64,000 nucleotides of DNA from Cryptomeria japonica. Taxonomy: Eukaryota > Streptophyta > Pinopsida > Cupressales > Cupressaceae. The translations under genes were made by a program, and so were the position numbers. The notes below the pieces were generated by a model. The model saw nothing but the letters and a program-made list of their open reading frames with translations, ran no database searches and was not told the DNA's origin. The stretch lies in assembly GCF_030272615.1 (NCBI RefSeq), contig NC_081408.1:307831950-307895949 (forward strand). Reading direction: 5' to 3'. Shown here in pieces: positions 34,140 to 46,880 of the stretch; positions within the stretch are counted from its first letter, which is position 1; every line of letters begins with the position of its first letter.

Positions 34140-34857
34140 ATAGAGAAATGAATATTGGTTATGGCACAAAAGAATGGGGCATGTCAATTTTGATAATATG
34201 ATCAAGATTTGCACATCTGAAGAAAGTAGATATTTACCTAGACTTGTGAATCCTACTAATGTTGTGTGAAGATAATTTCAATTGGGAAAGCAAACAAAGA
34301 GGAGATTAAAAAATAAGGAGTATTCTACTATGAAACCACTGGAGTTGATTCATATAGATTTGTTTGGACCTGCAAGGACAAGAGGATTGAATGATGAAAG
34401 GATTTTCATTTTACTTATTGATGATTTTTCTAGAATGACTTGGGTTACATTTCTTAAGGATAAATCTATGGATTTTGATAGATTTAAAGTTTTCAAACCC
34501 ATGGTTGAGAATCAAGTAGATACTAATATTAAGTGCTTAAGATCATATAGAGGAGGAGAATTCACTTCATGGGAGTTTGATATTTTTGTGAAATTCATGG
34601 GATTAGAAGGCACATTTCTTCTCGGAGGACTCCTTAATAGAATAGTGTTGTGGAGAGGAAGAATAGGATTGTTATTGATATGGCTAGGACTTTGTTAAAA
34701 AATGTTAATCTAGGCAATCTGTATTGGAAAGAAGTAGTACATATTGTTGTGTATCTTCTTAACAAGGTGCAAATCAGAGTGAATCATACCAAAACGCCCT
34801 ATGAGCTATGGAATGGAAGATCCCCTACTATGGAATGGAAGACCACCTAATGTAAGT
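34140..34857 (+). pseudogene. Copia-C integrase, truncated
   Basis: EYWLWHKRMGHVNFDN (zinc domain His pair), LGKQTKRR, LELIHIDLFGPARTRG, LIDDFSRMTWVTFLKD, KCLRSYRGGEFTSWEF and, after a frameshift near 34610, TAA TAG followed by a frame with VERKNRIVIDMAR. The first Asp and the Glu are present; the second catalytic Asp is Tyr. A small duplication TATGGAATGGAAGA.CCCCTA occurs at about 34810-34850. Homology ends abruptly near 34857; RT, RNase H and 3' LTR are absent. Confidence 0.82.
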
Positions 34858-35048
34858 TGTTAATTTTCATATCTAATATAATATAATTATTTTTAAGGGA
34901 TGAACATAAAAAAATGAATTTCAAATAAATAAATACATAAATCAACATTTGGAATATAAACCTTGATATTAAAGATAAGAAAAAATATTTATTTTAATTA
35001 TAATCAATATTTAAAACATATATTTCAAATTAAATGTGAAGAAATACT

Positions 35049-36268
35049 CATATTGTAGTGTCGTAAATTATCATTGGGCCAATTTACACCTCATGTTTGT
35101 GCCCATACTTTAGCACGTCTCCTCCTCACCTCCAATCTAGGTCTGTTCAGTGCCTCAACTCCAACTTTTATGCCTCAAACACCTACCAAATGACTCTTTG
35201 GGAGTGTTTCCTCCTCCCTCGGCCTTGAATTTGGTCCCTGATTGAGGAGGACCATGGTGCCACCAACACCTTGGTCTTGGACCAGAGCGCCCAGTGTCCT
35301 CGTTCCCCTCTTTGGGGCCTAATTTTTAAGGAGGGGATGAGACCCATCTCTCCAACAAGAAATGAAGTTGATGGCTCAATATGATCGTTGGAGGTTGAAC
35401 TAATCGTTAAATTGACCCAGATCCTCATATATAAAGGCATTTGATCAACCTAATTTCATCCTAGAAATTTTATTCAAGCAATCAAGCATTCAAGCATTGA
35501 AGTGTTCATCATCAAGTATTTTTTAGAGGTCTTCAAGGTTGCATTTTCTTCATTCAATCATTGTGAAGCAAATTACAACATTCATTTGCAAGCATGTGTG
35601 TGTGATTATGGTTTTCTCATGTTCATGACATTTTATACAACATATGTGATAACATTCAAGAAGAACAGCATCATTATTAGTCATTGCAGATCTGAGGTAT
35701 ATATTTCAATCATTTATTTCAATATTTGCAACATTTCATTCAAGGTTAATTCCTAAACTGGGGTTTGGCTTAGGAAAACCCCTATTTCCAACCTATTTCT
35801 CCTTCATTATGTGTGTAGGAAATAGGTACGGAGCTATGATCTTCAAGATAAGCTTTATTTTCAAATATGAATCGATCCCCCATTGGAGTGCAAAAAGTGT
35901 AGACAACCAAAGCGACCATCACACTGGTCTTGAAAAATCAGGAGCTCCTTTTGGGAATAGGTCTAAATCCTCTTATAATCCTTAGATCTAGGTTTGTGGC
36001 TCGATTCAATGTTTGTAGCTCATTGTTTGCGCATTTTTACATCAATTTCAATCCATTTACCCTAATTTTAGCAAATTTAACAAATCAATTCCACTCAAGG
36101 GAAAGAAGAGGCATTCAATGCCCCTAGAATCATACCATAATCTAGATTTACTAGATTTGGATCTATCTAATTCGTATCTTTCCCTAATGTAATGGTCCCC
36201 AAGTCATAAAAATAGTGGTTTTCATCCTTCTTGTGGTGGAAACCATATTTTTTCAACATTACACATAT
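35049..36268 (+). mobile_element. Gypsy solo LTR with target duplication
   Basis: The LTR 35054-36263 (1210 bp) starts TGTAGTGTCG and ends CAACATTACA. The 5-bp target duplication catat is exact at 35049-35053 and 36264-36268. It carries TATATAAA at 35428-35435. The minus-strand ORF 35183-35440 and plus ORFs inside are LTR sequence, not genes. A solo LTR is a product of intra-element recombination. Confidence 0.85.
35428..35435 (+). promoter_or_regulatory. TATA box of gypsy solo LTR
   Basis: TATATAAA followed by GGCATTTGATCAACC, 375 bp into the LTR. Confidence 0.55.
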
Positions 36269-38101
36269 AAGACAAGTCTAGAAATGAAAACTCTCGATCA
36301 AGGAAAATCTTAGTGGTTAAAGTTATCTTAGCTATGGCACCCTTTAGGGGGATTGTTCTATTTAGAACACGGTATGTGCTCAACACAAAGTCCTAGCTAG
36401 GACAATCCTAGGTGCACAATGTGCCCTAAGTATGACACACCCTACATGCCCCTTATCCAAGGACCATATCCCACCAAACCACCTTCTTCCTTAAGTATTT
36501 TTCATGACCTTTTCAAGTCTCATGTAAATAGTTTATAAAATCTTATAAGGGTGACTTATAATCCATCACACCCTTTTGGATCATAGTTAACATTTCATTT
36601 CCAATTTTATCTCTCAAAATTATTCTTTCCTAATGCAATCACTTATTTTTATTACCTTTTTCTAGAGATAATTATATAGAAATAACATAAAATAAAATTA
36701 ATACTTTTAATCTTAAGGGATTTTATATGATCTTTACACGTTTATCACTTTCTAACCAAAAAGGTAAATAACATTATTTTTAATTTCAAGAGGAAAAATT
36801 TCTATAACACTTTATACAAATATTTTTCATCTCTAAATCATGGAAGGGATGGCATAATTTAAAATTAAATTATTAAAATATTGTGGCATAATTAGTTATA
36901 CATTCATTCACCCCTTGGGAACACCTAAACAAACTAGAACTAGTAATGTTAAGACCCATATTAACTTTGAATTACTTCAAGAAGACCTCAGACAAACCAA
37001 AAAATGTATATCTATACTTGTAAGGAAATGAAAAGAAGAATTCAATAGTATAATATTTTAAATATTTTGAAGTCCTTGGAAATAATTTAGTAAATATTTA
37101 TCCATGTACACAAAGTTTAAATATATTACAATGAAATATTTTAAATTTCTATTTGGGTCACGTTTTTTCATTATGCATCTTAAAGTGATATTTCACAAAT
37201 CCAATAGGTAGAGGGTATGTAGAAATATAAAATGATAATGTTGTATGCTTGGCTTTGATATACTCATGAGTGTCATGTTCTCCAATCATGGCATCAACTT
37301 TTATCTTGACTTAATCTAGCTTTTTCATGAGTACATCTACAATAGAAAATGATTAATAACATGAGATACTTGTAACAATTCAGGGGTTTGTGTAGAAGTT
37401 GTGAAGTAAAAAATAGAATGGGGATCAATGAGGAACACAAAGAGAGATGAAATGATGAATGCAATGAGACATGGGCATATAGCACTATGTGTAATGAGGT
37501 GTGTAAATAGGAGGAGAAAAATAAATAGGATTAGGAATAGAAATAAAAATTATCCAAAATAGAAGAAATATTAGAAGCAAGGATGACATTGGTAAAAGGA
37601 TTGTTAGGAACAATGGATGTGATGGGAGCCATGGAAGTGATATGTGAGAGAATAATAGATTGAAATGAAGAAGATGTTGTGAAAATTTTGATACGAGATA
37701 TGAGTATGATGGCAAGCTAAAATTTGTATATGACATGGGACAATCGTAGAAGAAGATATGTTTATGGAAGGAGGAAGATAGTATATTTAATAGTCAAATA
37801 AATAGGGGTGGAAATCTTAAAACCAATGCTTTGAAGTACTTTCAATCCAAAGGGCTCGTTGATGAGAGGATTATGCATTACCTTCAAAAGTTGTATGAGA
37901 CTCTTAGAAGAAGTTAAAATATAAAATTATTGTGTAAAATATTGTTGTTCAAGATGTACCTCATCATTATAATCATCATCTACAACATGCATATAAATGG
38001 TAGCAACAATAGTAGTCTTAAAGGTATCAATGTGACCATTCTTAACATATTTATCCATTGAATAATTCAAGTGTGTACTTATTCTTAAGGGGAGATGAGG
38101 T
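36269..38101. other. No gene seen; AT-rich spacer
   Basis: No domain motif on either strand. Minus-strand ORFs 37294-37736 are low-complexity. The last 20 bp before Copia-B (TTAAGGGGAGATGAGG) look like a polypurine tract although an LTR start, not an LTR end, follows. Confidence 0.4.
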
Positions 38102-39547
38102 TGTTGGCATTTTGAGTTTGTTGGCATTTTGCATAGAGATTGCATTAATGATATGTTGTCATTGCTGTCAATTGAACCGGTAATGGTATTCATGTTATTG
38201 TTGATATTGTTGATATTGTTGTTTTTTATATTGGCTAGTAACCAGTAAGAAGAGCTTTGTGGAAGATGTTGTAAACCGGTATGTAAAGTTTGTAAGTTGA
38301 ACCGGTAAACCGGTGTAAAGGGTTAAACCTTTCTATGTAATGTAACTAGTAAACCCTATCAGCTGTTAAACCCTAACCGATTAAGTTTGATGGTTTATTA
38401 TCTGATAAGCAGTAATGATGGAGACACATGTGATCATTGTATGAGGATATGTTCAAATTGTTTTGGTGTGTTTGTTTCTTGTCTAGGGAAGGAGAAAAGT
38501 GGATTGCATCTAATGCATAGCGCGTGATGAGTTACAAAGTCCGATGAAATTGTGATCATGGAGTGGTTGGAATTTTCTTGAAGAATATGAAGAGATTGTC
38601 ATGATTTCTAACGGTCAAGATTGTATTGACTTGTTTGTAATCTTGATGATGAGAATTAGGTTTTTGTTGTGTTACCAACCTTATTGATTTGTATTGAAGG
38701 TCGATGAAGTTGTTTGTAAAGGTTGTTGGCAAGATTGATAGAAACCTGTTGAGTGTGTAGCTTCCTAACTAGTGAGTGGATCTACACTTTGAGTGAAGGA
38801 AGATTGAAGCTTAGAAGGATCTAATCAAGCAAATGTAGTGCTACTCAGACAGATCAAGAAAACCTGTTGTTTTCTAATAATTACAGCAGAAGTGAAATCC
38901 CTTAACCGGGTAAGCTCTAACAAGCTTGGTTACTCATTAAATCCTCTAACAAGGTGGTCCATTAGCTTGGATTTTTAAATCCTTCAGCGAGGTTACTCCT
39001 AATAGGGTATTGTGCTTTTCATCAAGGCATATTTGTAAATCCCTTAACCGGGTGATTCCTAACCGGAATTAGTTCTTAACAGGACTTATTGTAAAGCTTT
39101 AATAGGCTTGGCTCCTAACAAGGCAAACTTCAGAAGAGTTCAAATAGCTATCCTTGTGAGTCTCATCTCACCGTGGTTCTTACCTATTTGGGTTTTCCAC
39201 GTATAAACATTTGTGTCAAGTGGTGAATGCTTTTGTGGTTGTGATCTTATTTGTTGATTTGGTTAACTTCTAATAAGGCATGTTAAGTAGAAGCATTGAG
39301 AGTTGAATATGTTGAGTTATGATTAAGCATTGTTGATGTTTACAAGATTGAAGTTGTTTACTATTAAAGTTGTCATAACAGTTAAACTGGTTGATGTCAA
39401 GTATTCTTATGAATATTGATCTTGACTAAGATATATTTCATTTGTTTGACTGAGTTTGAATTTGGGAACTTTGTACTAGTTTTTCAATATACTAATTCAG
39501 TCCCCCCTCTCATTATTCTACCGGATACTTATTCTTTCATCATACCA
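38102..39547 (+). repeat. Copia-B 5' LTR
   Basis: 1446 bp, TGTTGGCATTTTGAG...TCATACCA. Over the first 300 bp it differs from the 3' LTR at roughly 5% of positions by eye, plus a 12-bp difference in a TTGATATTG run. Contains several AACCGGT words and a C6 tract near the end. Confidence 0.93.
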
Positions 39548-39552
39548 GCACT

Positions 39553-39564
39553 TGGTATCAAAGC
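39553..39564 (+). other. Copia-B primer binding site
   Basis: TGGTATCAAAGC, five bases after the LTR, one mismatch from the initiator tRNA-Met complement. Confidence 0.85.
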
Positions 39565-39621
39565 ATCTCAGGTCCTATTAATCTAAAAGCCTAACAACTT
39601 GAGGAAAATATCTTGTAGATC

Positions 39622-40500
39622 ATGATGAAGAAAGAAGGTCCCAAGTTCAACAAAGATAACTATAGAATATGGAGTGACAGAATGAAGATTTACATTAAGA
39701 GTCTTGGTAGTCAGTATTGGGATCAAATAGAAAATAAGTATACTACACCTACTGGACCCCTGAGTGATGATCAGAAGAAAGAACAGCAAGAAAATCACCA
39801 GGCATTAGAAGCTATTAGCAGTTCCCTGTCTGATGTTGAATATGTAGATGTTCATTGTCTTGAAACTGCATATGAAGTTCGGAAGAAATTAGAAGAGATT
39901 TATAGCGGTGATGAACATGTTAAGATTGCCAAAGAGGAGAGTTTAAGAGGAAAGTTTGACGACATGAGAATGTCTGAAGGTGATAATATCCAACAGTACA
40001 ATCAAAGGATTAAAGAGATAGTTGGTGAGATAAAGAGTGCAGGAGGGAAAGTGGAAGATGTCACAATAATCAGTAAGGTATTGAGAACCTTGCTACCGGT
40101 CTATGCTATCCAAGTTGCAGCTATTCAGGAGCTAAAATCTATTGACAAGACAAAGGTAACTCTTGGCTCTATTATTGGCAAACTTACTACTTTTGAACTA
40201 AATAGCTATGATGGTAGTGTACAGAAATTAGAATCTGCATTTAGAGCTTTTGACTCTAACCCATTTGTGAGAAGAAGTAGAGATACTGGCCATAACTATG
40301 AATCTAGATCTAGCAGAGATGTTGAAGATGAAGACATCTTAGTGGAACTTGAAGCATTGTTGGCAAAACGACTGCCTAGAGGCACTAGTAAATATAGAGG
40401 TAAGCTACCTTTAAAATGTTTGCATGCAACAAGATTGGTCATATAGCAGCAAATTTCCCTAATGGTGAAAATGAATACAAGAGAGACAAATTTAAGAAGT
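39622..40500 (+). pseudogene. Copia-B gag
   Basis: ATG 39622 opens MMKKEGPKFNKDNYRIWSDR. UBN2-type core with IYSGDEHVKIAKEESLRG, MSEGDNIQQYNQRIKEIV and LRTLLPVYAIQVAAIQ. A one-base loss near 40425 shifts the frame inside the zinc knuckle, which continues in the next frame as CNKIGHIAANF; its last Cys is Phe. Confidence 0.9.
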
Positions 40501-40967
40501 ACAAGGGTAAAGGCAAGAGAGATTATCTTGTAGCTATTGGCAGTGGTATTACTGATGAAGAATCTAATGATGATGATGCTAGTGAAGATATTGTGTTTGT
40601 AGCTATTAAGGAAGAAATATTAGATCAGAAGGCACTAGTATCCAGAATGGATAACTCTGATGATTGGATCATTGATAGTGGTTGTTCACATCACATGATC
40701 GGTGATTGGAGCAAATTTCTTTCCCTGAAGGAATTTGATGGAGGTGTTGTCAGATTTGGCAATGACTCACCCTGTATGGTTAAAGGTAAGGGATTTATTT
40801 CTCTTAATGGGAAGAGAAGTGTTGACGATGTCTATTGGGTTGAAGGCCTAAAGAACAATCTTTTAAGTGTGGCACAACTTAATGATAGAGGATACCCACT
40901 GGATTTTAGAAATGGAATGTGCAAAATCTTTGACAATAAAAGTGAATTGATTGCAACCGGGAAATAG
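40501..40967 (+). pseudogene. Copia-B protease region
   Basis: DDWIIDSGCSHHMIGDWSKF has an intact copia protease active site (DSG), the only one intact in the window. LKEFDGGVVRFGNDSPCMV and YWVEGLKNNLLSVAQL follow. The frame ends at TAG 40965, where a codon of the linker to integrase is expected. Confidence 0.87.
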
Positions 40968-40979
40968 ACTAGAGGTAAT

Positions 40980-41990
40980 CTATTTCATCTCAATCCTAAA
41001 GTTAGCAACTGTTTGATTGCAAAAATAGATGATAGCTGGCTTTGGCATAGGAGATTTTGTCATATTAATTTTGATAATATTATTAAAGTAAGCAAGTCTA
41101 AGACAGTAAGAGGTTTGCCTCAGCTAGACAAACCGATTAATGCTCTTTGTAAAGAATGTCAACTAGGAAAGATGACTTCTTCAACTTTTAAGAGCAAGTC
41201 CTTCTCAGCAGAGCACTTGTTAGATTTGGTTCATACATATCTATGTGGACCAATAAGAATAAGAATAATTCAAGGTGACAGATACTTCATGATCTTCACT
41301 GATGATTGTTCAAGGATGATGTGGGTCACATTCTTGAAGGATAAGAACGAAGATTTTGTTAAATTCAAGGCACTCAGAGCCTTAGCTGAGAAAGAGAGTG
41401 GCAAAAAGATAAAATGTCTAAGAACATATCAAGGCAGTGAATTCACTTCTGTGCAGCTCACTAAGTATTGTGATGATAATGGTATAAAGTGGTAGCTTTC
41501 TGCACCAAGGATACCTCAGTAGAATGGTATAGCAAAGAGAAACAATCGGTCAATGTTTGAAGTTTCTAGGACTATGTTGATACAAGGAGGTGTAACAAAA
41601 ACATTTTGGAAAGAAGTTGTAAGTACAGCTATCTACACAATGAACTGAGTTCTGGTGGAAAGAGGTAAGGACAAGACCCCATATGAGTACTGGTATGGGA
41701 GATCACCTGATGTTAGCTATTTTAAGATATTTGTAAACAAATGTTTTATTAAAAGAGGTGAGTACATAAGCATGTTTGAAGCTAAGAGTGATGAAGGCAT
41801 ATTTCTTAGCTATTCCACCAAGAGTAAGACCTATAAATGCTTCAACAACTGGACAAAGAAAATTGTTGAAAGTGTCAATGTTTGTGTAGATGAATGTCCT
41901 GAAGTTTCAGAAGAAACCAGTTTTGAGATGAAGGATGAAGATCTTTGCATTTTTCTTTTGGAACCTGAAACTGTTAAATCAGACCGGTAA
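40980..41990 (+). pseudogene. Copia-B integrase
   Basis: The zinc domain WLWHRRFCHINFDN with CKECQLGK is complete. In the core all three catalytic residues are lost: HTYLCGP (Asp to Tyr), LRTYQGSEF (Asp to Tyr) and NGIAKRNNRS (Glu to Lys). In-frame stops at 41493, 41520 (TAG before the Glu region) and 41646. The tail EYWYGRSPDVSYFKIFVNKC is typical. A frameshift near 41985 precedes RT. Confidence 0.9.
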
Positions 41991-42905
41991 AGCAAATCCT
42001 GATGTACTTGTTCAACTAAAACAAATAAATTTAGAGGAAGATGATAATGAAGAAGTTGAACCTGAAGAGAATGATCATGTTATTCCCAGGTATGTGAGAC
42101 TGAATCACAGTCCTGAACAGATAATTGGGGATAACGATGTAGGTGTACTAACTAGAAGGAGAATAAGAGAGAACTCTTGCATGATCTCCACCTTTGAACC
42201 TAGAAGTGCTAAGGAGGCAATTGGTGATGATCATTGGGTGAAAGCTATGGAGGAGGAGTTGGATCAAATTGAGAAGAACAACACTAGGACCCTGGTACCT
42301 CGATCGGTAAACAAGAATGTTATAGGTACTAAATGGGTGTTCATAAACAAATTAAATGAAGATGGTGTTTTAGTTTGCAATAAGGCAAGATTAGTATGCA
42401 AAGGTTATGCGCAAGAAGAAGGAGAGGATTATGGAGAAACATTTGCACCAGTAGCAAGACTGGAAGGTGTCAGAACATTGCTTGTATTTGCAGCTCATAA
42501 GAAGTTCAAGGTATACCAGATGGATGTTAAGTCTGCATTCTTGAATGGGATACTGGAAGAAGAGGTTTATATAGAACATCTTGATGGTTATGCATTGACA
42601 GATAAGGAAGACATGGTATGCAAACTGCATAAAGCCTTGTATGGATTAAAACAGGCACCTAGAGCATGGTATGAACAACTTCATACTCATCTGATGAAGA
42701 TAGGCTTTGCTAGAACCAGTGATGACAGCAACACTTATCTTAAGTCTGAAGGAGATGAAATACTAGTCAGTCAAGTATTTGTAGATGACATTATATTTGG
42801 AGGTAATGATGACATGAGTAATTGTTTTGCAGATGAAATGAAGAATGAATTTGAGATGTCATTAGTAGGGGAAATAAAAAAATTTCATAGGCTTACAGAT
42901 ACAGC
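41991..42905 (+). pseudogene. Copia-B reverse transcriptase
   Basis: [95 protein letters not shown] and VFVDDIIFGGND form a complete RVT_2 domain without internal stops. Catalytic Asp residues are kept. A one-base loss near 42890 shifts the frame before RNase H. Confidence 0.93.
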
Positions 42906-43732
42906 AAATGAAGAATGGTATTTTCATTACTGAATCCAAGTATGTGAAAGAGGTTTTGAAGACTTTCAGTATGAGTGACTGTAAACCAGTTGGAACCCCA
43001 ATGGTTACAAGTTGTAAATTGTCCAAGGAAGATGCATCTAAGTCTGTAGATGAAAAGGAATACATGTCAATGATTGGAAAATTACACTATGTTGTTCACA
43101 GTCGACTGTATATTTCCCATGCAGTTGGTATTGTTGCTAGATTTCAGAAGAATCCAAAGGAGGCACATCTGATGGCAACCAAGAGAATGTTTAGATATCT
43201 GAAAGGTACTGTTGACTATGGGCTATGGTATCCATATGGTAGAAATTTTGATTTGAAAGCATATACAGATGTTGATTGGGCAGGAAATATTGATGACCAG
43301 AAGAGTACTACCGGTTGAGCATTCTTTCTAAGAGGAAGGCTAGTTTCATGGAGTAGTAAAAAGCAGAGTTGCACTTCACAATCTACTGCTGAAGCTGAGT
43401 ATGTAGCAGCTTATATGAATTGCACACAAGCTATGTGGATGAGGCACATTTTGGAAGGTTTGAAGATGGAAATCTCAGAACTAATAAAGGTTTTGTGTGA
43501 TAATACAAGTGCAATAAAAATTTCTAAAAATCCTTTTTTGCACGCAAGGACTAAGCACATTGAATTGAAATATCACTTCTTGAGGGAAAAAGTTCAAAGT
43601 AAAGATGTTATCTTGGAGCATGTTTCTACCAAGGAGCAGCTTGCATATATCTTTACCAAACCTATGCCTAAGACCACTTTCGAGTATATTAGAAGTCAAT
43701 TGGGGGTTGTCCCTCTTCATGAAGTTAGTTGA
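42906..43732 (+). pseudogene. Copia-B RNase H
   Basis: LHYVVHSRLYISHAVGI, RYLKGTVDYGLWY, YTDVDWAGNIDD, EAEYVAAYMNC, LCDNTSAIKISKNPFLHART and VSTKEQLAYIFTKPMPKTT. Catalytic Asp, Glu and Asp are present. One TGA at 43316 after STTG. The true C-terminus is at 43730. Confidence 0.92.
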
Positions 43733-44070
43733 GCATGATGTTGATTGCATCAGTCCCTGAACCACTTGCAGAATTTTACGTGGATTGATGAAGAAATGGA
43801 TGTATTCCACAAGGGGAGCATCAAGTTACAGAATGATGTTGATGCACAGTGAGAGCAAAATTACCTGTTTTACTTTCACTTTTGCATTGTTGTCAACGGG
43901 GGAGAAGAATTATGTGATTGAGGAGAAGAATTATGTGTCTAATTAGGTGAACCAGTGGCAGGCTGAAGACAGACAGAGCAAGGTGAATAATTGGTAATGT
44001 AAACCAGAATTCCTATTCTCCAATCTCAACAGCAATCAAAGGCGTTGATATTTGTATTGCCATCAATGCC

Positions 44071-44082
44071 AAAGGGGGAGAT
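44071..44082 (+). other. Copia-B polypurine tract
   Basis: AAAGGGGGAGAT directly before the 3' LTR TGTTGG. About 340 bp of untranslated sequence lie between the RNase H stop and this tract. Confidence 0.88.
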
Positions 44083-45530
44083 TGTTGGCATCTTGAGTTT
44101 GTTGGAATTTTGTATGGAGATTGCATTAATGATATGTTGTCATTGATGTCAATTGAACTGGTAATGGTATTCATGTTATTGTTGATATTGTTGTTTTTGA
44201 TATTGGCTAGTAACCGGTAAGAAGAGCTTTGTGGAAGATGTTGTAAACCGGTATGTAAAGTTTGTGAGTTGAACCGGTCAACTGGTGTAAAGGGTTAAAC
44301 CTTTCTATGTAATGTAACCGATAAACCCTATCAGCTGTTAAACCCTAACCGATCAAGTTTGATGGTTTATTATCTGATAAGCGGTAATGATGGAGACAAG
44401 TGTGATCATTATATGAGGATATGTTCAAATTGTTTTGGCATGTTTGTTTTTTGTCTAGGGAAGGAGCAAAGTGGGTTGCATCTAATGCATAGCACGTGAT
44501 GAGTTACAAAGTCCGATGAAACGGTGATCATGGAGCAGTTGGAATTTTCTTGAAGAATGTGAAGAGATTGTCATGATTTCTAACGATCAAGATTGTACTG
44601 ACTTGTTTGTAATCTCGATGATGAGAATTAGGTTTTTGTTGTGTTACCAACCTTATTGATTTGTATTTAAGGTCGATGAAGTTGTTTGTAAAGGTTGTTG
44701 GCAAGATTGATAGAAACTTGTTGAGTGTGTAGCTGTCTAACCAGTGAATGGATCTGCACTTTTAGTGAAGGCAGATTGAAGCATACAAGGATCTGATCAA
44801 GCAAATGTAGTGCTACTCAGACAGATCAAGAAAACCTGTTGTTTTCTAACAATTACAACAGAAGTGAAATCCCTTAACCGGGTAAGCTCTAACAAGCTTG
44901 GTTACTCATTAAATCCTCTAACAAGGTGGTCCATTAGCTTGGATTTTTAAATCCTCCATTGAGGTTACTCGTAACAGGGTATTGTGCTTTCATCAAGGCA
45001 TGTTTGTAAATCCCTTAACCGAGTGATTCCTAACTGGAATTAGTTCTTAACGGGACTTATTGTAAAGCTTTAATAGGCTTGGCTCCTAACAGGGCGAACT
45101 TCAAAAGAGTTCAGATAGCTATCCTTGTGAGTCTCATCTCACTGTGGTTTTTACCTATTTGGGTTTTCCACATATAAACATTTGTGTCAAGTGGTGAATG
45201 CTTTTATGGTTGTGATCTTATTTGTTGATTTGGTTAACTTTTGATAAGGCATGTTAAGTAGAAGCATTGAGAGTTGAATATGTTGAGTTATGATTAAGCA
45301 TCGTTGATGTTTACAAGATTGAAGTTGTTTACTGTTAAAGTTGTCATAACAGTTAAACTAGTTGATGTCAAGTATTCTTATGAATATTGATCTTGGCTGA
45401 GATATGTTTCCTTTGTTTGACTGAGTTTGAGTTTGGGAACTTTGTATTAGTTTTTCAATATACTGATTCACCCGCCGCCCCCCCCCCCCCTCTCAGTATT
45501 CTACCGGATACTTATTCTTTCATCATACCA
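44083..45530 (+). repeat. Copia-B 3' LTR
   Basis: 1448 bp, same ends as the 5' LTR. The C tract near its end is expanded (CCCGCCG followed by 13 C) relative to six C in the 5' LTR. TATTTAAG at 44664 is a possible TATA box, changed to TATTGAAG in the 5' LTR. Confidence 0.93.
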
Positions 45531-46146
45531 TCAGAGACAGATTAGATTTTGGCATGCAACTAAGTCAGAAACCTCTATAAGATAAAACATTATAAGGATG
45601 ACCCAACGATTGTTATAAAATAGAAAAAAAAAAAAATCAAATCTACTACAAGAGTGAAATATAAGCCGAGAAGCTAAAACAAAGGTGGTTAGGATAGAAA
45701 AATATCTTAAGCAGTGACAAGAAAAATCTTAAAGGAAGATGAGCATTGAATGGTCACATAAGATTACAATCAAGCCCTTCACAAATTTGATATGAGATAA
45801 TTGATTACAACAACAACAAAAACCTAATGAACAAGAATCAACCATAGGAGAAACCCTAGATTGTGTTTGAAAAAAATTAATTTTACTAAAAATGTAGAGG
45901 GCAATACACCTCTTCATAAAAGATCTCTTCTAATTAAATAAATGTAAATTAACAAATATTAGCCTAGATATTTTGAGCTAGGAAAGATGATATGAATTAA
46001 ATAAATATGACGATAAAAAAATGATAGGTGTACTTAGCTCTAAGAATGATGATGGTTAAATGTTGTTTGTGTTTTCCTAAATTATTTGGCACATTAGAAA
46101 AGTAAGTGACTCCATTTAATGAATATCTAGACTCTAAAATAGCATA
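45531..46146. other. No gene seen
   Basis: AT-rich flank of Copia-B with an A13 run near 45628. Nothing recognisable on either strand. Confidence 0.4.
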
Positions 46147-46880
46147 GAAAATTGTGGATCATCAAGGTTGCACCCTACGCTATCCATCCCAACTATTGTG
46201 AAACTAATCTAGGACACAGGAATAATCTGACAAAAAATATCTCTAATAATTTTGTTTTCTTTCACCTTATAGATATCTAGGAAGTTAAGATGTTGTCTAA
46301 AGGCATCCTTGATGATTTTATTGACTCAATAGGTGAACATGATCTTTTAGGTCAAACCCCTTGGAAAACTAAATTAATGGCAATGAGAAGCTATTTAAAG
46401 ATAACATTTACAAGCAATTGCATGGCTTATATGATGGTTCATTTTGTATTCATTTATTTATTTTTAGAATTAAAGTATGCACTAATTATACTTCTATATG
46501 ATCCTTGCATTCGCGTAGGAAATTGTTGATTGTCGAGGTTGCATCCTATGCTATCCATTCCAACTAGTGTGAAACTAATCTAAGACACATAGGAATAATC
46601 TAAGAAAAAATATTTCTAAGAATTTAGTTTGCTTTCACCTTTTAGATATCTAATAAGTAAAGGTGTATCCTAAAGACAACCTTGACGAGCTTGTTGACTC
46701 AAAAGATAAACAAGTTCTTTTAGGTCAAACCCCTCAACAAACTAAATTAATGACAATGGGAAACTAATTAGAGATAGCATTTACAAGCATGTGTGTGGCT
46801 TATATGATGATTCATATTTGATTCCTTTATTCATTTTTAGAATTGAAATATGCCCTAATTATACTTCTATGAGCTCTTTG
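46147..46880. repeat. About 371-bp tandem duplication
   Basis: Unit 46147-46517 recurs at 46518-46880. Shared landmarks are GTGAAACTAATCTA, TTTAGGTCAAACCCCT, CATTTACAAGCA and AATTATACTTCTAT. Copies are clearly diverged with small indels. No coding pattern. Confidence 0.82.

Larger units (their letters stand above)
38102..45530 (+). mobile_element. Copia-B: full-length Ty1/copia element, plus strand
   Basis: LTRs 38102-39547 and 44083-45530, PBS, gag, protease, integrase, RT, RNase H and polypurine tract in the copia order; 7.4 kb. Related to Copia-A in all domains but a different family by LTR. At least three frameshifts and about five stops. Flanking 5-mers (gaggt, tcaga) do not match. Confidence 0.94.

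Noticed and set aside
35183-35440. Minus-strand 85-codon ORF
   Set aside because: Falls inside the gypsy solo LTR that is bounded by target duplications.
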